This document shows positions 1-8,071 of a DNA stretch of 64,000 nt, in pieces; positions within the stretch are counted from its first letter, which is position 1, and the number at the start of each line of letters is the position of its first letter. This DNA is from Winogradskyella wichelsiae (GTDB lineage: Bacteria > Bacteroidota > Bacteroidia > Flavobacteriales > Flavobacteriaceae): positions 310,001 through 374,000 of the forward strand of contig NZ_JABFDJ010000002.1 in assembly GCF_013403925.1 (NCBI RefSeq), in the 5' to 3' direction. The notes under the pieces were generated by a model that saw only the letters and a program-made list of their open reading frames with translations, was not told the DNA's origin and searched no databases. Both the position numbers and the translations under genes were made by a program.

Positions 1-91
1 AAAAGTACAAATATTTTCTAGAATAAACCGCATAGACCACAACGCATTTAAAATCAACTATGAAGACACCTTCTACTTCATAATTACAATA
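1..91. other. Left edge of window, no supported gene
   Basis: This is the stretch downstream of the TPR gene on the minus strand. It contains a short inverted repeat (TATGAAG at 59-65 and CTTCATA at 76-82) that could be part of the TPR operon's transcription stop, but the T-tract that follows is weak. An open frame on the plus strand runs from the edge to a stop at 104-106 without a recognisable motif; it is too short to call. Confidence 0.4.
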
Positions 92-1222
92 TTAATTTTC
101 AGCTAAAAACTTTTCTTGCTTTAATTCTTTTAATCTAGATTCTGAAAACCTAACGAACGGATTTTCTTTATGCTTTTCTACAAACTTCTCATACGCTCTA
201 ATTTTTGCATCAATATCAGCGTAGTATTCGTCTTTGGTTCTTAACAGGTAGAATTCCGTAACCATATTAGAAGGATCTTCTTTTAAAGATTTTTGAAATG
301 TTTTAATGGCTGCTTCGTACTTTTTCTGACGATTTAAAATTGTGCCTAATCGTTGATATTCATCTGAAAGCGGAAGATCTTTTAATAATAAAGATTGAGT
401 CATAAATTCTTCTGCATTTTCAAAATTGTTTAATTTTTCATAATAACCAGCAATTACAAACATCGCATTGGCATCATTCGGACTATATTTTAAAGCTTTT
501 TTTCGGAAATTAATAGCTTCTATATAATCCGAATTTTGCGCAAAAGACAGACTCAATTTTTCATAAATAAATTCAGATTCTTCACCTAAATCAAGCAATT
601 TCTGAAACCACACAATAGCATGTGTATAATATTCTTGATGATAATAAGCTTGTGCTTTTAAACTTATCAGTTTCACATTGTTTTTATAACTTTTTAAACC
701 CCGATCTATATAACCATGAGCTTCTATAAAGTTCCGTTTTATTAAATGATGTTTCGCAATTTTAAAAATAGCTTTTTGATGCGTTTCATCTAGTTTATAA
801 GCATCCATAAATTGCTCTAAAGCCGAGGTGTCTTTTTGCTTTTCTAGAACAATACCCAACTCGTAGTGATAATTAGGGTTTAAACTGTCTGAAGTAATTA
901 AATTAGTGAATAACAAATTGGCTTTTTCATACTTTTTAGTATGTGCTAAAAGTTTTGCAAATTCATACTTTATTAAGAGATTATCTTCATTAGCTGTCAC
1001 AGCTTTATCATAATAATCTAAGGCTTCATCATAGTTACCAATAGCAATATAAGCCTTAGCTATATCATCATAAACAACATCTAAATTTTTAAGAGATTTA
1101 TAGGTCTCAATGGCTTTGGAAAAATTACCATTCACATAAAGATGATCTGCTTCCGCTTTTATATTTTGAGCATTTAAATGGATCACAAAAACACAACACA
1201 AGAACCCTAAAATTAATTTCAT
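92..1222 (-). CDS. Exported tetratricopeptide-repeat protein
   Basis: The 376-residue product begins with a signal peptide (residues 1 to about 19, hydrophobic core followed by NAQ), so it should act in the periplasm or outer envelope. The rest consists of helical TPR units, recognisable by repeated patterns such as GNYDEALDYYDKAV (about residue 62) and KKYEAAIKTFQKSL (about residue 300). TPR proteins bind other proteins; no catalytic motif is visible. It is the last gene of a three-gene operon after the BlaI-like repressor and M56 peptidase, only 9 bases after the latter, so it may be a partner or output of that sensor. The specific function is unknown. Confidence 0.85.
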   Translation of the reverse strand: MKLILGFLCCVFVIHLNAQNIKAEADHLYVNGNFSKAIETYKSLKNLDVVYDDIAKAYIAIGNYDEALDYYDKAVTANEDNLLIKYEFAKLLAHTKKYEKANLLFTNLITSDSLNPNYHYELGIVLEKQKDTSALEQFMDAYKLDETHQKAIFKIAKHHLIKRNFIEAHGYIDRGLKSYKNNVKLISLKAQAYYHQEYYTHAIVWFQKLLDLGEESEFIYEKLSLSFAQNSDYIEAINFRKKALKYSPNDANAMFVIAGYYEKLNNFENAEEFMTQSLLLKDLPLSDEYQRLGTILNRQKKYEAAIKTFQKSLKEDPSNMVTEFYLLRTKDEYYADIDAKIRAYEKFVEKHKENPFVRFSESRLKELKQEKFLAEN

Positions 1223-1231
1223 AAGCAGTAA

Positions 1232-3052
1232 TTAGTCTTTTTTAGAATCATGAATTTGAAAAACAATGGGCACAGAAAAAGGCACTACAACCAATTTCCC
1301 TTTTTGTTTTCCAGGAATAAACTGAGGTAACATTTCTAAAACACGTTTGGCTTCTTCCTCTAATTCTGGACTTGGACCTCTAGCAACAATATGTTTAACA
1401 GTCCCATTGGTATCAATTTTAAACTGAACAAAAACACGTTTTCTCCCTTGACTTAGACTATCACCTATACTTGTATTAAAGTTTTTAGCAATGTGCTTAT
1501 TCACAAAATTATTAAAACAGTTTTTTCGATCTTCATTTCTTTCTAAATCTTCACAATCTACAGTTGTTGGGCTTTCATCGACTACTGAAAATGGGACTTC
1601 TGCTATTTCGTACTTAATTACCTCTTCTCCCTCTTGTGAAATATAAGAATCTAACACTAAAGTTGACCTACCATCTGTAACCACTAATTTATTAAATGAA
1701 TCATCGTTTTCTAATTGCTTCAAATAAGCATTATAGCGTTTAGTTTCTTCTTTTGTTTTATCCGCAACATCTTCAACAAATAATTTTAAAACTCCTTCTT
1801 GTCCATATAACTCCCAACGTTCTTTTTGTTCTTTTGTGTTTTTAAAAGCTTTAAATTCTTCATAAGTTTTGAATTTATCCATACTCATAAATTTTGATCC
1901 ATCAATATCAACCTGAGTTAAAGTACCCCCTTCATATTTGTTTCTAATATCATCTTCTGAAAGATAAATCAAAAATGCTTTCATTTTCAAAAACTCTTTT
2001 TTTGACATTAAATATTTGATTGTCTTACCCTTACTAAATCCTGCATAATCTGAAATTTCAAAAAAGCTAGAGCCATTTTTTTTCATTGCTCCAAATTCAT
2101 CATAATACTTTTTCACCAACTCTGCTTCAGTCAATTCTTGGTCAACAACTTGTTCCGTTGTTTTCTCCTGCGCTCTAACTTCAGTAGAGGTATAAATTAA
2201 CATTCCAAATACCATAGGAATTAATAAGGCATACTTAATAAGATGAAGCTGTTTTGATTTTGTTTTTTGTAACATAACGATTCGTTTTTTGATTAATGAT
2301 GTATTGAAAAATGCATTGGTAAAAGACACCTGATTAACATCTAAAACCTGATTGAGTAAACTTTTATAATATTCCGATTTCCCGCTTTGTTTTACAGCTT
2401 TGGCATCAGCAATATATTCGTGTAATTCTTTAATTCTATTTTGGTAGATATATACTAGTGGATTAAACCAAAATATGATGCGTAGCAATTCAAAAAATAA
2501 TAAATCTAAAGAGTGTAGTTCTTTAATATGCACCATTTCATGTTCGTAAATGGTAGATTTTTCACTTTCAGAAATATGTTCTCCTAAAAATATAGTATTG
2601 AAAAATGAATAAGCTGCACTACTCTTTATTAAGTTAACAATAAGCACATTGCCTTTCCAACGCTTTGGGTTTTTATATTTCACCCAGTATAATTTGGTGA
2701 TTTTAATAAGAAAAATGAGTGTTGCAATTCCAATTCCAAAAAGTGCTACAATTTGCCAAATTGGGGTTTTTGGTTGCTCTAAAATGATACCAACTTGTTC
2801 TGCTATTTGAATATCATAAGCCGTTGGTGTTTTAGCCCCTATAAAAACTTCGGGTAAATGAATTACCATATCTTTAGTGGCCAGTTTTTTCAATGTCGGG
2901 AACTTTACAAAAGGCAAAATGAGTGACAAAACGGAAGTCAACATTAAATACGCTCTATTATAATTAAAGAAGGTTTCTCGTTTTAAAAACAAATCGTAAA
3001 CCAATAAAAACAAAGCTTGAAATGCAATAATTTGAAGTATTGTATAAAGCAT
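1232..3052 (-). CDS. M56 (BlaR1-type) membrane metallopeptidase with TonB-like C-terminus
   Basis: This 606-residue protein has membrane segments near residues 2-22, 36-50, 100-118 and 271-290. The zinc peptidase motif HEMVH lies at residues 171-175, with the downstream HEYIADAKA glutamate as likely third ligand. That arrangement defines the M56/BlaR1 family, whose members sense an envelope signal and cut their cognate BlaI repressor. The C-terminal part lacks a penicillin-binding sensor domain. Instead it ends in a TonB-like alpha/beta domain (about 530-600, with VQFKIDTNGTV and FSVPIVFQI). The gene starts two bases after the BlaI-like gene, so the two are surely co-expressed. The inducing signal cannot be read from the sequence and need not be a beta-lactam. 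Confidence 0.9.
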   Translation of the reverse strand: MLYTILQIIAFQALFLLVYDLFLKRETFFNYNRAYLMLTSVLSLILPFVKFPTLKKLATKDMVIHLPEVFIGAKTPTAYDIQIAEQVGIILEQPKTPIWQIVALFGIGIATLIFLIKITKLYWVKYKNPKRWKGNVLIVNLIKSSAAYSFFNTIFLGEHISESEKSTIYEHEMVHIKELHSLDLLFFELLRIIFWFNPLVYIYQNRIKELHEYIADAKAVKQSGKSEYYKSLLNQVLDVNQVSFTNAFFNTSLIKKRIVMLQKTKSKQLHLIKYALLIPMVFGMLIYTSTEVRAQEKTTEQVVDQELTEAELVKKYYDEFGAMKKNGSSFFEISDYAGFSKGKTIKYLMSKKEFLKMKAFLIYLSEDDIRNKYEGGTLTQVDIDGSKFMSMDKFKTYEEFKAFKNTKEQKERWELYGQEGVLKLFVEDVADKTKEETKRYNAYLKQLENDDSFNKLVVTDGRSTLVLDSYISQEGEEVIKYEIAEVPFSVVDESPTTVDCEDLERNEDRKNCFNNFVNKHIAKNFNTSIGDSLSQGRKRVFVQFKIDTNGTVKHIVARGPSPELEEEAKRVLEMLPQFIPGKQKGKLVVVPFSVPIVFQIHDSKKD

Positions 3053-3054
3053 AA

Positions 3055-3414
3055 TTAGTTCTTTTTATTAATTTCATCTAATAAGACTTCTATATCTTTT
3101 ATATCCACATCATTTTTCTGAACAAAGAAAGACACCATACTTTTAAATGAACCTTGAAAATAATTATCGACTAATTTATTAATGGATTGATTACTGTAAG
3201 ATTCTTTAGCCACAACAGGAAAATACACATGCCCTTTTCCTTTTTTCTCATAGCTTACAAAACCTTTAGATTCTAAGATTCTAATTATGGTAGAAACAGT
3301 ATTATAAGCAGGTTTTGGTTCTGGCAAAGTTTCTATAACCGATTTTACATTCGCTTTTTTAAGCAACCATAAGGCTTGCATAATCTCTTCTTCTGCTTTT
3401 GTTAACTGCTTCAT
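3055..3414 (-). CDS. BlaI/MecI/CopY-family transcriptional repressor
   Basis: The 119-residue protein has the family's N-terminal winged helix (LTKAEEEIMQALW, then PAYNTVSTIIRILESKGFV), followed by a short C-terminal dimerisation region. Repressors of this type bind promoter dyads as dimers and are released when the partner M56 peptidase cleaves them. It is the first gene of the operon with the peptidase (2-base gap) and the TPR protein. Two 14-base dyads flank the -7 promoter element just upstream of its start (3427-3474), which suggests autoregulation. The family call is firm; the inducer is unknown. Confidence 0.93.
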   Translation of the reverse strand: MKQLTKAEEEIMQALWLLKKANVKSVIETLPEPKPAYNTVSTIIRILESKGFVSYEKKGKGHVYFPVVAKESYSNQSINKLVDNYFQGSFKSMVSFFVQKNDVDIKDIEVLLDEINKKN

Positions 3415-3426
3415 AGAACTAAGTTT

Positions 3427-3474
3427 TTAGTTTAAACTCATTACAAATATAACTAATTATTTAGTTTGAACTAA
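3427..3474 (-). promoter_or_regulatory. Promoter of the BlaI operon with paired dyad operators
   Basis: A Bacteroidetes -7 element, TATATTTG on the minus strand, occupies 3444-3451. It is bracketed by two related dyads: TTAGTTTGAACTAA at 3461-3474 (arms TTAGTT and AACTAA) and TTAGTTTAAACTCA at 3427-3440 (inner palindrome AGTTTAAACT). Their centres are 34 bases apart. Binding of a dimer to either site would cover the promoter, as expected for a self-repressing BlaI-type regulator. I see no good -33 TTG at the usual distance. Assignment of the dyads to this repressor is inference. Confidence 0.65.
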
Positions 3475-3541
3475 TTTTATAGTTAATAATTGTAACACAT
3501 ACTTGTTTACAGCGTCTTATAAATAAATTGAACTTAATTTT

Positions 3542-4039
3542 ATGGAACTATTTTTAGTCATCATTGCTTTTTTATTAATGATTATTGGAATCTTAGGTAG
3601 TTTTCTACCCGTAATACCTGGTCCATTGACGAGTTGGGCAGGTTTATTAGTCCTTCATTTTACAAAAGGTGTAGAAATGAGTCAGACTTTTTTAATAATC
3701 ACTCTAGTTGTTGCTGTTATTGTATATGTACTAGATTATATAATACCTGCCATAGGGACCAAACGTTTTGGAGGAAGCAAAGCTGGAATGATTGGAACCA
3801 TATTGGGTTTAATAATAGGCTTAATTACCCCTATTCCATTTGGTATAATCATAGGTCCATTTTTTGGGGCACTTATTGGTGAAATGATGAACAAAAATGA
3901 TTTTAATAAAGCTTTAAAGGCAGCATTTGGATCGTTTTTAGGTTTTATAGCTTCTACCTTTTTAAAATTTATCGTTGCTATAATTTACTTTGGCTTTTTT
4001 ATTGCAAAATTATTAGAGCATAATGCCAATTGGTACTGA
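3542..4039 (+). CDS. DUF456 family membrane protein
   Basis: The 165-residue product is almost wholly hydrophobic. It starts with a membrane segment (FLVIIAFLLMIIGILGSFLP), followed by the glycine-rich membrane stretches typical of DUF456, including IGTKRFGGSKAG and FGIIIGPFFGALIGE. The family has no established function. It is divergent from the BlaI operon and is followed by its own terminator, so it looks like a single-gene unit. A plus-strand open frame inside it (3634-3882) is a shadow. Confidence 0.85.
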   Translation: MELFLVIIAFLLMIIGILGSFLPVIPGPLTSWAGLLVLHFTKGVEMSQTFLIITLVVAVIVYVLDYIIPAIGTKRFGGSKAGMIGTILGLIIGLITPIPFGIIIGPFFGALIGEMMNKNDFNKALKAAFGSFLGFIASTFLKFIVAIIYFGFFIAKLLEHNANWY

Positions 4040-4054
4040 ACAAGTTTAATAGAA

Positions 4055-4091
4055 AAAGCCTAATTACATTAGATGTAACTAGGCTATTTTT
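4055..4091 (+). terminator. Intrinsic terminator after DUF456 gene
   Basis: The stem pairs AGCCTAATTACAT with ATGTAACTAGGCT, one position being unpaired, around the loop TAG, and is followed by a run of T. It lies 16 bases after the DUF456 stop codon. Confidence 0.8.
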
Positions 4092-4178
4092 TCTTGCTAT
4101 TAATTCAACAATAATTTAATAAGGGATTAATTAACTTTTGCTGATGTTACAAAGATAAATAACACCTTTTACATTTTG

Positions 4179-4216
4179 CTGCGGAAAAACCGTAAACTTA
4201 CTGTGGAAAAACCGTA
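4179..4216. repeat. Tandem pair of a 16-base dyad-like motif
   Basis: CTGCGGAAAAACCGTA (4179-4194) and CTGTGGAAAAACCGTA (4201-4216) differ at one base and start exactly 22 bases apart, two helical turns. On the minus strand each has TACGG, five T and CC plus a partly symmetric arm, so each resembles a dimer-binding site. The pair sits between the convergent DUF456 and response-regulator genes, where no promoter for either is expected. Function unknown. Confidence 0.5.
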
Positions 4217-4284
4217 CTTTCCTTATTTGATAGGATATTCAGGCATATTTCTAACTGTAAAAAGCTGCATTTATTTCTCTTTAT

Positions 4285-4953
4285 TTACAAATACCCCTTT
4301 TCACGAGCTTCTTTTAGCAAAGATTCATCTTTTCCATCTGCAATAGCAAATAAAATTTTAAGCTGTTTTTTACGTTTTTCAATGGCACTAGTTGAAATAT
4401 CAATATATTCATTTAAACTTTTCGTTTTGACACCTTGAGATAATAAGTGTAAAATTTTTCTATTAATATCATCCACATAGATATCACTAGAAATAGTCTT
4501 CTTTATATAACTATTTACTGTACTACTGTAGTATGGTGGCGATTTTAAAATTTGTTGAAACCCATCGGCTAACTCCATAGAAGTTAAATCACTTTTAATA
4601 AGAAACCCATCTGGATTGATCTCTTTAATAATATTATGAATTCTATAAGTTTCATTAAACATCGTTAGAACAACAATCTTAGCCCGAGGCATTATACGTT
4701 TAGCCAATAAAGCTAAATCTTCACCAGATGCATATTTACCATCATCCGATCCTGGTAAACTAATATCAAAAAAACATATATTATATGGATACTTTTTAGA
4801 AGCTTTCTCTATCATTGCAACAGCAGTATCACAATTGTTAGCCGTATCTATATATAGCGTCTGGTCGTCTTTTTTTGTTGCCATCAATACATTTTGGTAA
4901 CCCTCAATAATAATTGGGTGATCATCTACCATTAAAATCTTGATGTGCTCCAT
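4285..4953 (-). CDS. Response regulator of the adjacent TPR-type histidine kinase
   Basis: The N-terminal receiver domain is intact: acidic pocket D10-D11 in MVDDHP, phosphoacceptor D63 in FFDISLPG, T/S switch region VVLTMF, and lysine in LIKSD. The C-terminal part (about 150-222) has a LuxR/NarL-like helix-turn-helix order (RKILHLLSQGVKTKSLNEY, then ISTSAIEKRKKQLK) but is divergent. It should act as a transcription factor phosphorylated by the kinase encoded 6 bases upstream at 4960-6984. The 222-residue length fits NarL-type regulators. Its targets are unknown, although the tandem dyads at 4179-4216 lie directly downstream. Confidence 0.9.
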   Translation of the reverse strand: MEHIKILMVDDHPIIIEGYQNVLMATKKDDQTLYIDTANNCDTAVAMIEKASKKYPYNICFFDISLPGSDDGKYASGEDLALLAKRIMPRAKIVVLTMFNETYRIHNIIKEINPDGFLIKSDLTSMELADGFQQILKSPPYYSSTVNSYIKKTISSDIYVDDINRKILHLLSQGVKTKSLNEYIDISTSAIEKRKKQLKILFAIADGKDESLLKEAREKGYL

Positions 4954-4959
4954 GTTTAA

Positions 4960-6984
4960 TTAATTTAAATAAGGAATTTTTACTTTAACTGTTGTGCCAT
5001 TTCCTGATTGAGAAGTAAAAGTAATTCGACCATCAATATCTTCTACACGAGAACTCATATTTTTTAATCCAATACCTTTCTTACTTTTTGATGTATCAAA
5101 GCCTTCTCCATTATCAATAACACTTAAGCAAATTAAGCCTTTTTCTAATGAAATACTAATTTGTATCAATTTTGCATTTGCATGTTTGTAGATATTTTGC
5201 ATAGACTCTTGAATGATTCTATAAATGTTTATTTTAATCTTATTAGAAACATTATCCCAATCTATATCATCGGTGAAATTAAATTTGTAATCTAAACTAT
5301 ATGCTGTGGTTTGAGTTTCGATGAGTTCTGAAACAATATTAAAAAAACCAGATCCAGAAACAAAATCTATATTTAACTCGTGAGAAATTTTTCTAATATC
5401 TTGCTCTATAATCTGAAGTTTACTAATATATTTAGCGCGAGCTAACATCACTTCTTTTCCTTCTTTAAAGTTAATACTATCTAAGCTTAGCCGTACACCA
5501 AAAAGGGCTCCTAAAACACCATCATGCAATTCTTTAGAAACTCTTAATTTTTCTTTAGCTCTCGCTTCATCAACTTTATCTTGCTGTCCTAACATTAAAT
5601 TATAGATATCTTCATTTGCTTTTTGTTGCAACTGAATTAAGTATAGTTTTCTGTTTTTAGCACGTTGAGAAATAACAATGTAGACAAGTATAATCGTCAA
5701 CAAAAGCCCCATTGACAACATAAGTAAATAGAGGTTTTCTTTAGAGATTTGCTCATTTTCAGCTTCGATCTGCTCTGTATCAAATTTTATTCTGGCAAAT
5801 TTATTTCTAACTTTTCTATCTTCTGTTCTAAGACTATCTGAGAGTTGGATATGTTCCAACAACAAGGATCTAGAATTATAACCATCAACAGCTTTAGACA
5901 CGTTCAGTAAAGCTTTTAACCTAGTTTGATTTGAGCCGACCTTTTTTGATATATATAAGGCACTCTCACCGTATTTCACAACCGAATCTTTATACTTGTT
6001 TTTCAAGTAAAACTCAGATAAGTCTAATGACAAGTACATTAACGTTATTTCATCGTCTAAACCTTCAACAATTTTATAGGCTTTTTTATAATCACTTTCA
6101 AGTTCCTTAAAATCATATTTATCAGATTCAAATTTAGATTTATTGATATGATTAAGGAGTAACGCATAGAACGTAGGATCTTCGTCTTCGTATTTTGATT
6201 TTAAAGGCAAAAGACTCTCATACAAACCAATTGCTTCTTTGTATTTTCCTATTTCGCGATAAACATTTGCTTTGTTATTGATAGAGTAAATTTCATTAAT
6301 AAATCCATTTTGCATCATTTTCGCATACTTAATCGATTCATTATAATACTCTATAGCTTTACTATAATTTTGTAACTCATTAGAATTAATAGCTAATAAG
6401 TTATATAAACTCCAGTACATATCTAAGCGATATTCTGTTTCTGGTAATCTATTTAAAATTGCAAGAGCTTTTACGGCATCATCTTCCGCTGCTGTATAAA
6501 CTTTTGCCATTTGCTGAAGATCTGCTGAATAAAAAAGCGCATTAGCTTTTTTTTCTGAGACCTCTTTACTGTTATAAAATTTTAGTGCTTTAGAATAAAA
6601 AAAATAGGAACTATCGTTCTGTTGCGTATATCTATAGTACGATCCAAGATTAGAACCTGCTACTGCTACCGCTGAAGAATCCTTGAGTGTTTTTGCTAAG
6701 TCTAAATTGGCTCTGTTTAAACTTATATACTTGTTATATTCCTCTAAATAAAAGTATTGGGTAGACAAACTCCTATTTGCTTTTAAAACCATAGAGTCTA
6801 TTTTACTCTTCTTCGCTAATTTTGATGCAGCACTTGCATATTTAAATCGTTCATTTAATGAGTATTTAGCATCCTTAGACTTCAATATTAACGCATTGAC
6901 AGAATCTACAACTTTACTTTGGGCATAAACTACATCAGATGCCATCTGAATAATAAAAACCACAAAAAATATACGCTTTAACAA
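4960..6984 (-). CDS. Sensor histidine kinase with extracytoplasmic TPR domain (HisKA_3 type)
   Basis: The 674-residue protein has a signal sequence (1-22) and a TPR region (about 30-400) placed outside the cytoplasmic membrane. A single membrane helix follows at about 418-439, then a HisKA_3 dimerisation domain with phosphoacceptor H487 in RVSKELHDGVLGAL, and an HATPase domain containing RIIQESMQNIYKHA, the G1-like NGEGFD and a C-terminal G2-like NGTTV. This architecture is common in Bacteroidetes, where the TPR part is thought to sense a partner protein or signal. It is co-transcribed with the response regulator downstream (6-base gap). Its likely promoter has TATTTTTG at 7002-7009. Confidence 0.93.
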   Translation of the reverse strand: MLKRIFFVVFIIQMASDVVYAQSKVVDSVNALILKSKDAKYSLNERFKYASAASKLAKKSKIDSMVLKANRSLSTQYFYLEEYNKYISLNRANLDLAKTLKDSSAVAVAGSNLGSYYRYTQQNDSSYFFYSKALKFYNSKEVSEKKANALFYSADLQQMAKVYTAAEDDAVKALAILNRLPETEYRLDMYWSLYNLLAINSNELQNYSKAIEYYNESIKYAKMMQNGFINEIYSINNKANVYREIGKYKEAIGLYESLLPLKSKYEDEDPTFYALLLNHINKSKFESDKYDFKELESDYKKAYKIVEGLDDEITLMYLSLDLSEFYLKNKYKDSVVKYGESALYISKKVGSNQTRLKALLNVSKAVDGYNSRSLLLEHIQLSDSLRTEDRKVRNKFARIKFDTEQIEAENEQISKENLYLLMLSMGLLLTIILVYIVISQRAKNRKLYLIQLQQKANEDIYNLMLGQQDKVDEARAKEKLRVSKELHDGVLGALFGVRLSLDSINFKEGKEVMLARAKYISKLQIIEQDIRKISHELNIDFVSGSGFFNIVSELIETQTTAYSLDYKFNFTDDIDWDNVSNKIKINIYRIIQESMQNIYKHANAKLIQISISLEKGLICLSVIDNGEGFDTSKSKKGIGLKNMSSRVEDIDGRITFTSQSGNGTTVKVKIPYLN

Positions 6985-7001
6985 AGTTTTTTGATTTATC
7001 T

Positions 7002-7009
7002 CAAAAATA
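7002..7009 (-). promoter_or_regulatory. -7 promoter element of the TPR kinase operon
   Basis: TATTTTTG on the minus strand matches the Bacteroidetes consensus TAnnTTTG and lies 18 bases before the kinase start codon. No clear -33 TTG was seen. Confidence 0.5.
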
Positions 7010-7021
7010 GACTAAAATTAG

Positions 7022-7081
7022 AAATCACATAAAAATAAAAGCTCTTATAGTTATACAAGAGCTTTTATTTTTATGTGATTT
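7022..7081 (-). terminator. Long perfect hairpin terminator
   Basis: A perfect 25-base inverted repeat (7022-7046 with 7057-7081) surrounds a 10-base loop. It begins 5 bases after the stop of the 57-residue exported protein and separates it from the kinase operon. The stem is unusually long for a terminator and is rich in A-T pairs. Confidence 0.8.
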
Positions 7082-7085
7082 AATA

Positions 7086-7259
7086 TTATTCTTGTGTTTG
7101 TAATTTCAATTTCTTTTTGTCCATAGCCAACATATCCTTAGGACTATATTCTTTATAAGTTGATGCATCTCCATTGTTTATAATACTGTCCGTTTTTACA
7201 ACTGAAACTGTTAATAATAAGACTGCAACTAAAGCTAATGTAATTTTTAGGATTTTCAT
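7086..7259 (-). CDS. Small exported protein, 57 residues
   Basis: An ATG at 7257-7259 opens a 57-codon frame ending in TAA. The product has a clear N-terminal export signal or membrane anchor (MKILKITLALVAVLLLTVSV) followed by a short charged tail with KEYSPKDMLAMDKKK. Support comes from the signal sequence, a hairpin terminator directly after the stop, and a good promoter about 200 bases upstream (7462-7491), giving an unusually long leader. I do not recognise the family. An overlapping open frame at 7153-7341 is the shadow of this gene. Confidence 0.75.
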   Translation of the reverse strand: MKILKITLALVAVLLLTVSVVKTDSIINNGDASTYKEYSPKDMLAMDKKKLKLQTQE

Positions 7260-7461
7260 AAGTATTTATTTTAGGATTAAAATTATTTAATATTAATATG
7301 CACCGCAATATGCAAAACTCTGTATGAGAGAAATGGATCATTAACTTATCTCAGGAAGAACCTAAAACTAAAAACGGGAAATGTTTCCAGGTCAACAAAC
7401 ACCAATAAAAAACAGATTAAAAATCACTCTAATACGCTGTTTGACAATCTCATTAAGAACA

Positions 7462-7491
7462 CAAATATATTCTTTAAAACGAATAAAACAA
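7462..7491 (-). promoter_or_regulatory. Promoter of the 57-residue exported protein
   Basis: On the minus strand, TTG (7489-7491), a 19-base spacer and TATATTTG (7462-7469) form an exact Bacteroidetes housekeeping promoter. Transcription should start near 7456, leaving a leader of roughly 200 bases before the ATG at 7259. Confidence 0.7.
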
Positions 7492-7627
7492 GATAATCAT
7501 CGATAAAAAGTATTTTTAAGCGATAAAAAACAAATGATATGTTTATAAGTTGTTCAAAACTTTAATTGTTTTATTATGAAATAATTAATAAAAAATATTT
7601 AAATAAGCAACACCCCTCATTTAAACC

Positions 7628-7665
7628 AAAAAAAAGAGTCACGATTTCTCGTAACTCTTTTTTTT
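7628..7665. terminator. Hairpin terminator, probably bidirectional
   Basis: The stem pairs AAAAAAGAGTCACGA with TCGTAACTCTTTTTT (one mismatch) around TTTC. A-runs on one side and T-runs on the other allow function in either direction. It would stop transcription coming from the tRNA-Asp side before the promoter at 7462-7491. Confidence 0.7.
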
Positions 7666-7772
7666 GATTAATAGCAATTATAAGCCCCCAAATATTATTC
7701 AACAAGGTCACTTAAATTCTATTATAATATCGCCATAAAACAAAAAAGCATCCCAATCTTCTTAATAAGAAA

Positions 7773-7880
7773 AAAGGAAAGCCTTTCATCGGTAAGTCCC
7801 TAATATCATTAGGACTCTTACAACTACTCTAGGATATCTCCTAGAACAACACAACATCTTAATCCCTTATCGTTGGGAAT
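7773..7880 (-). ncRNA. Candidate structured small RNA
   Basis: Reading the minus strand, several hairpins follow each other: a weak CCC/GGG stem (7863-7878); TCTAGGA-GATA-TCCTAGA (7828-7845, perfect 7-base stem); a longer stem at 7792-7821 (outer five pairs plus inner six pairs around a 3-base loop); and AAAGG-CTTT-CCTTT followed by T residues (7773-7786), which resembles a weak terminator. No reading frame explains this. It lies downstream of tRNA-Asp and past that gene's own terminator. I see no convincing promoter of its own. Confidence 0.3.
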
Positions 7881-7886
7881 CTTGCT

Positions 7887-7915
7887 CAAAAAAAGCCTCA
7901 ATTTCTTGAAGCTTT
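7887..7915 (-). terminator. Terminator of tRNA-Asp
   Basis: On the minus strand AAAGCTTCAA, loop GAAA, TTGAGGCTTT (one mismatch) is followed by more T. It starts 16 bases after the tRNA 3' end. Confidence 0.7.
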
Positions 7916-7931
7916 AGTTTTACAATTTTAG

Positions 7932-8005
7932 CGGTCTGGACGGGACTCGAACCCGCGACCTTCGCCGTGACAGGGCGACATTCTAACCAGCTGAACTACC
8001 AGACC
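7932..8005 (-). tRNA. tRNA-Asp (GTC)
   Basis: The minus strand folds as a 74-base tRNA. The acceptor stem pairs GGTCTGG with CCAGACC and leaves discriminator G. The D arm holds AGCTGGTTAGA, the anticodon loop CTGTCAC carries anticodon GTC between TCGCC and GGCGA, and the T arm is GCGGGTTCGAACCCGT. The 3' CCA is not encoded. The gene is single and has its own promoter and terminator. Confidence 0.95.
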
Positions 8006-8023
8006 GTTGCTTAATTGCGAGTG

Positions 8024-8053
8024 CAAATATACAACCCTTTTTCAATTCCACAA
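8024..8053 (-). promoter_or_regulatory. Promoter of tRNA-Asp
   Basis: On the minus strand TTG (8051-8053), a 19-base spacer and TATATTTG (8024-8031) give a full consensus promoter. The -7 element ends 19 bases before the mature tRNA 5' end. Confidence 0.75.
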
Positions 8054-8071
8054 GAAAAAAACAAAAAAACT

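Larger units (their letters stand above)
7260..7931. other. Gene-free stretch: long leader, hairpins and possible small RNA
   Basis: No protein-like frame is visible over these 672 bases. From left to right it holds the leader of the 57-residue protein (7260 to about 7456), that gene's promoter, an A/T-rich stretch with two copies of CGATAAAAA (7500-7530), a terminator hairpin (7628-7665), a run of several hairpins (7773-7880), and the terminator of the tRNA-Asp gene (7887-7915). Confidence 0.6.

Noticed and set aside
2..106. Plus-strand open frame at the left edge that could be the end of a gene
   Set aside because: Only 34 codons, no motif, and it runs into the TPR gene on the other strand; the preceding sequence is needed to judge it.
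7153..7341. 62-codon minus-strand frame
   Set aside because: It overlaps the 57-residue signal-sequence protein in another frame and has no export signal, promoter or terminator of its own.
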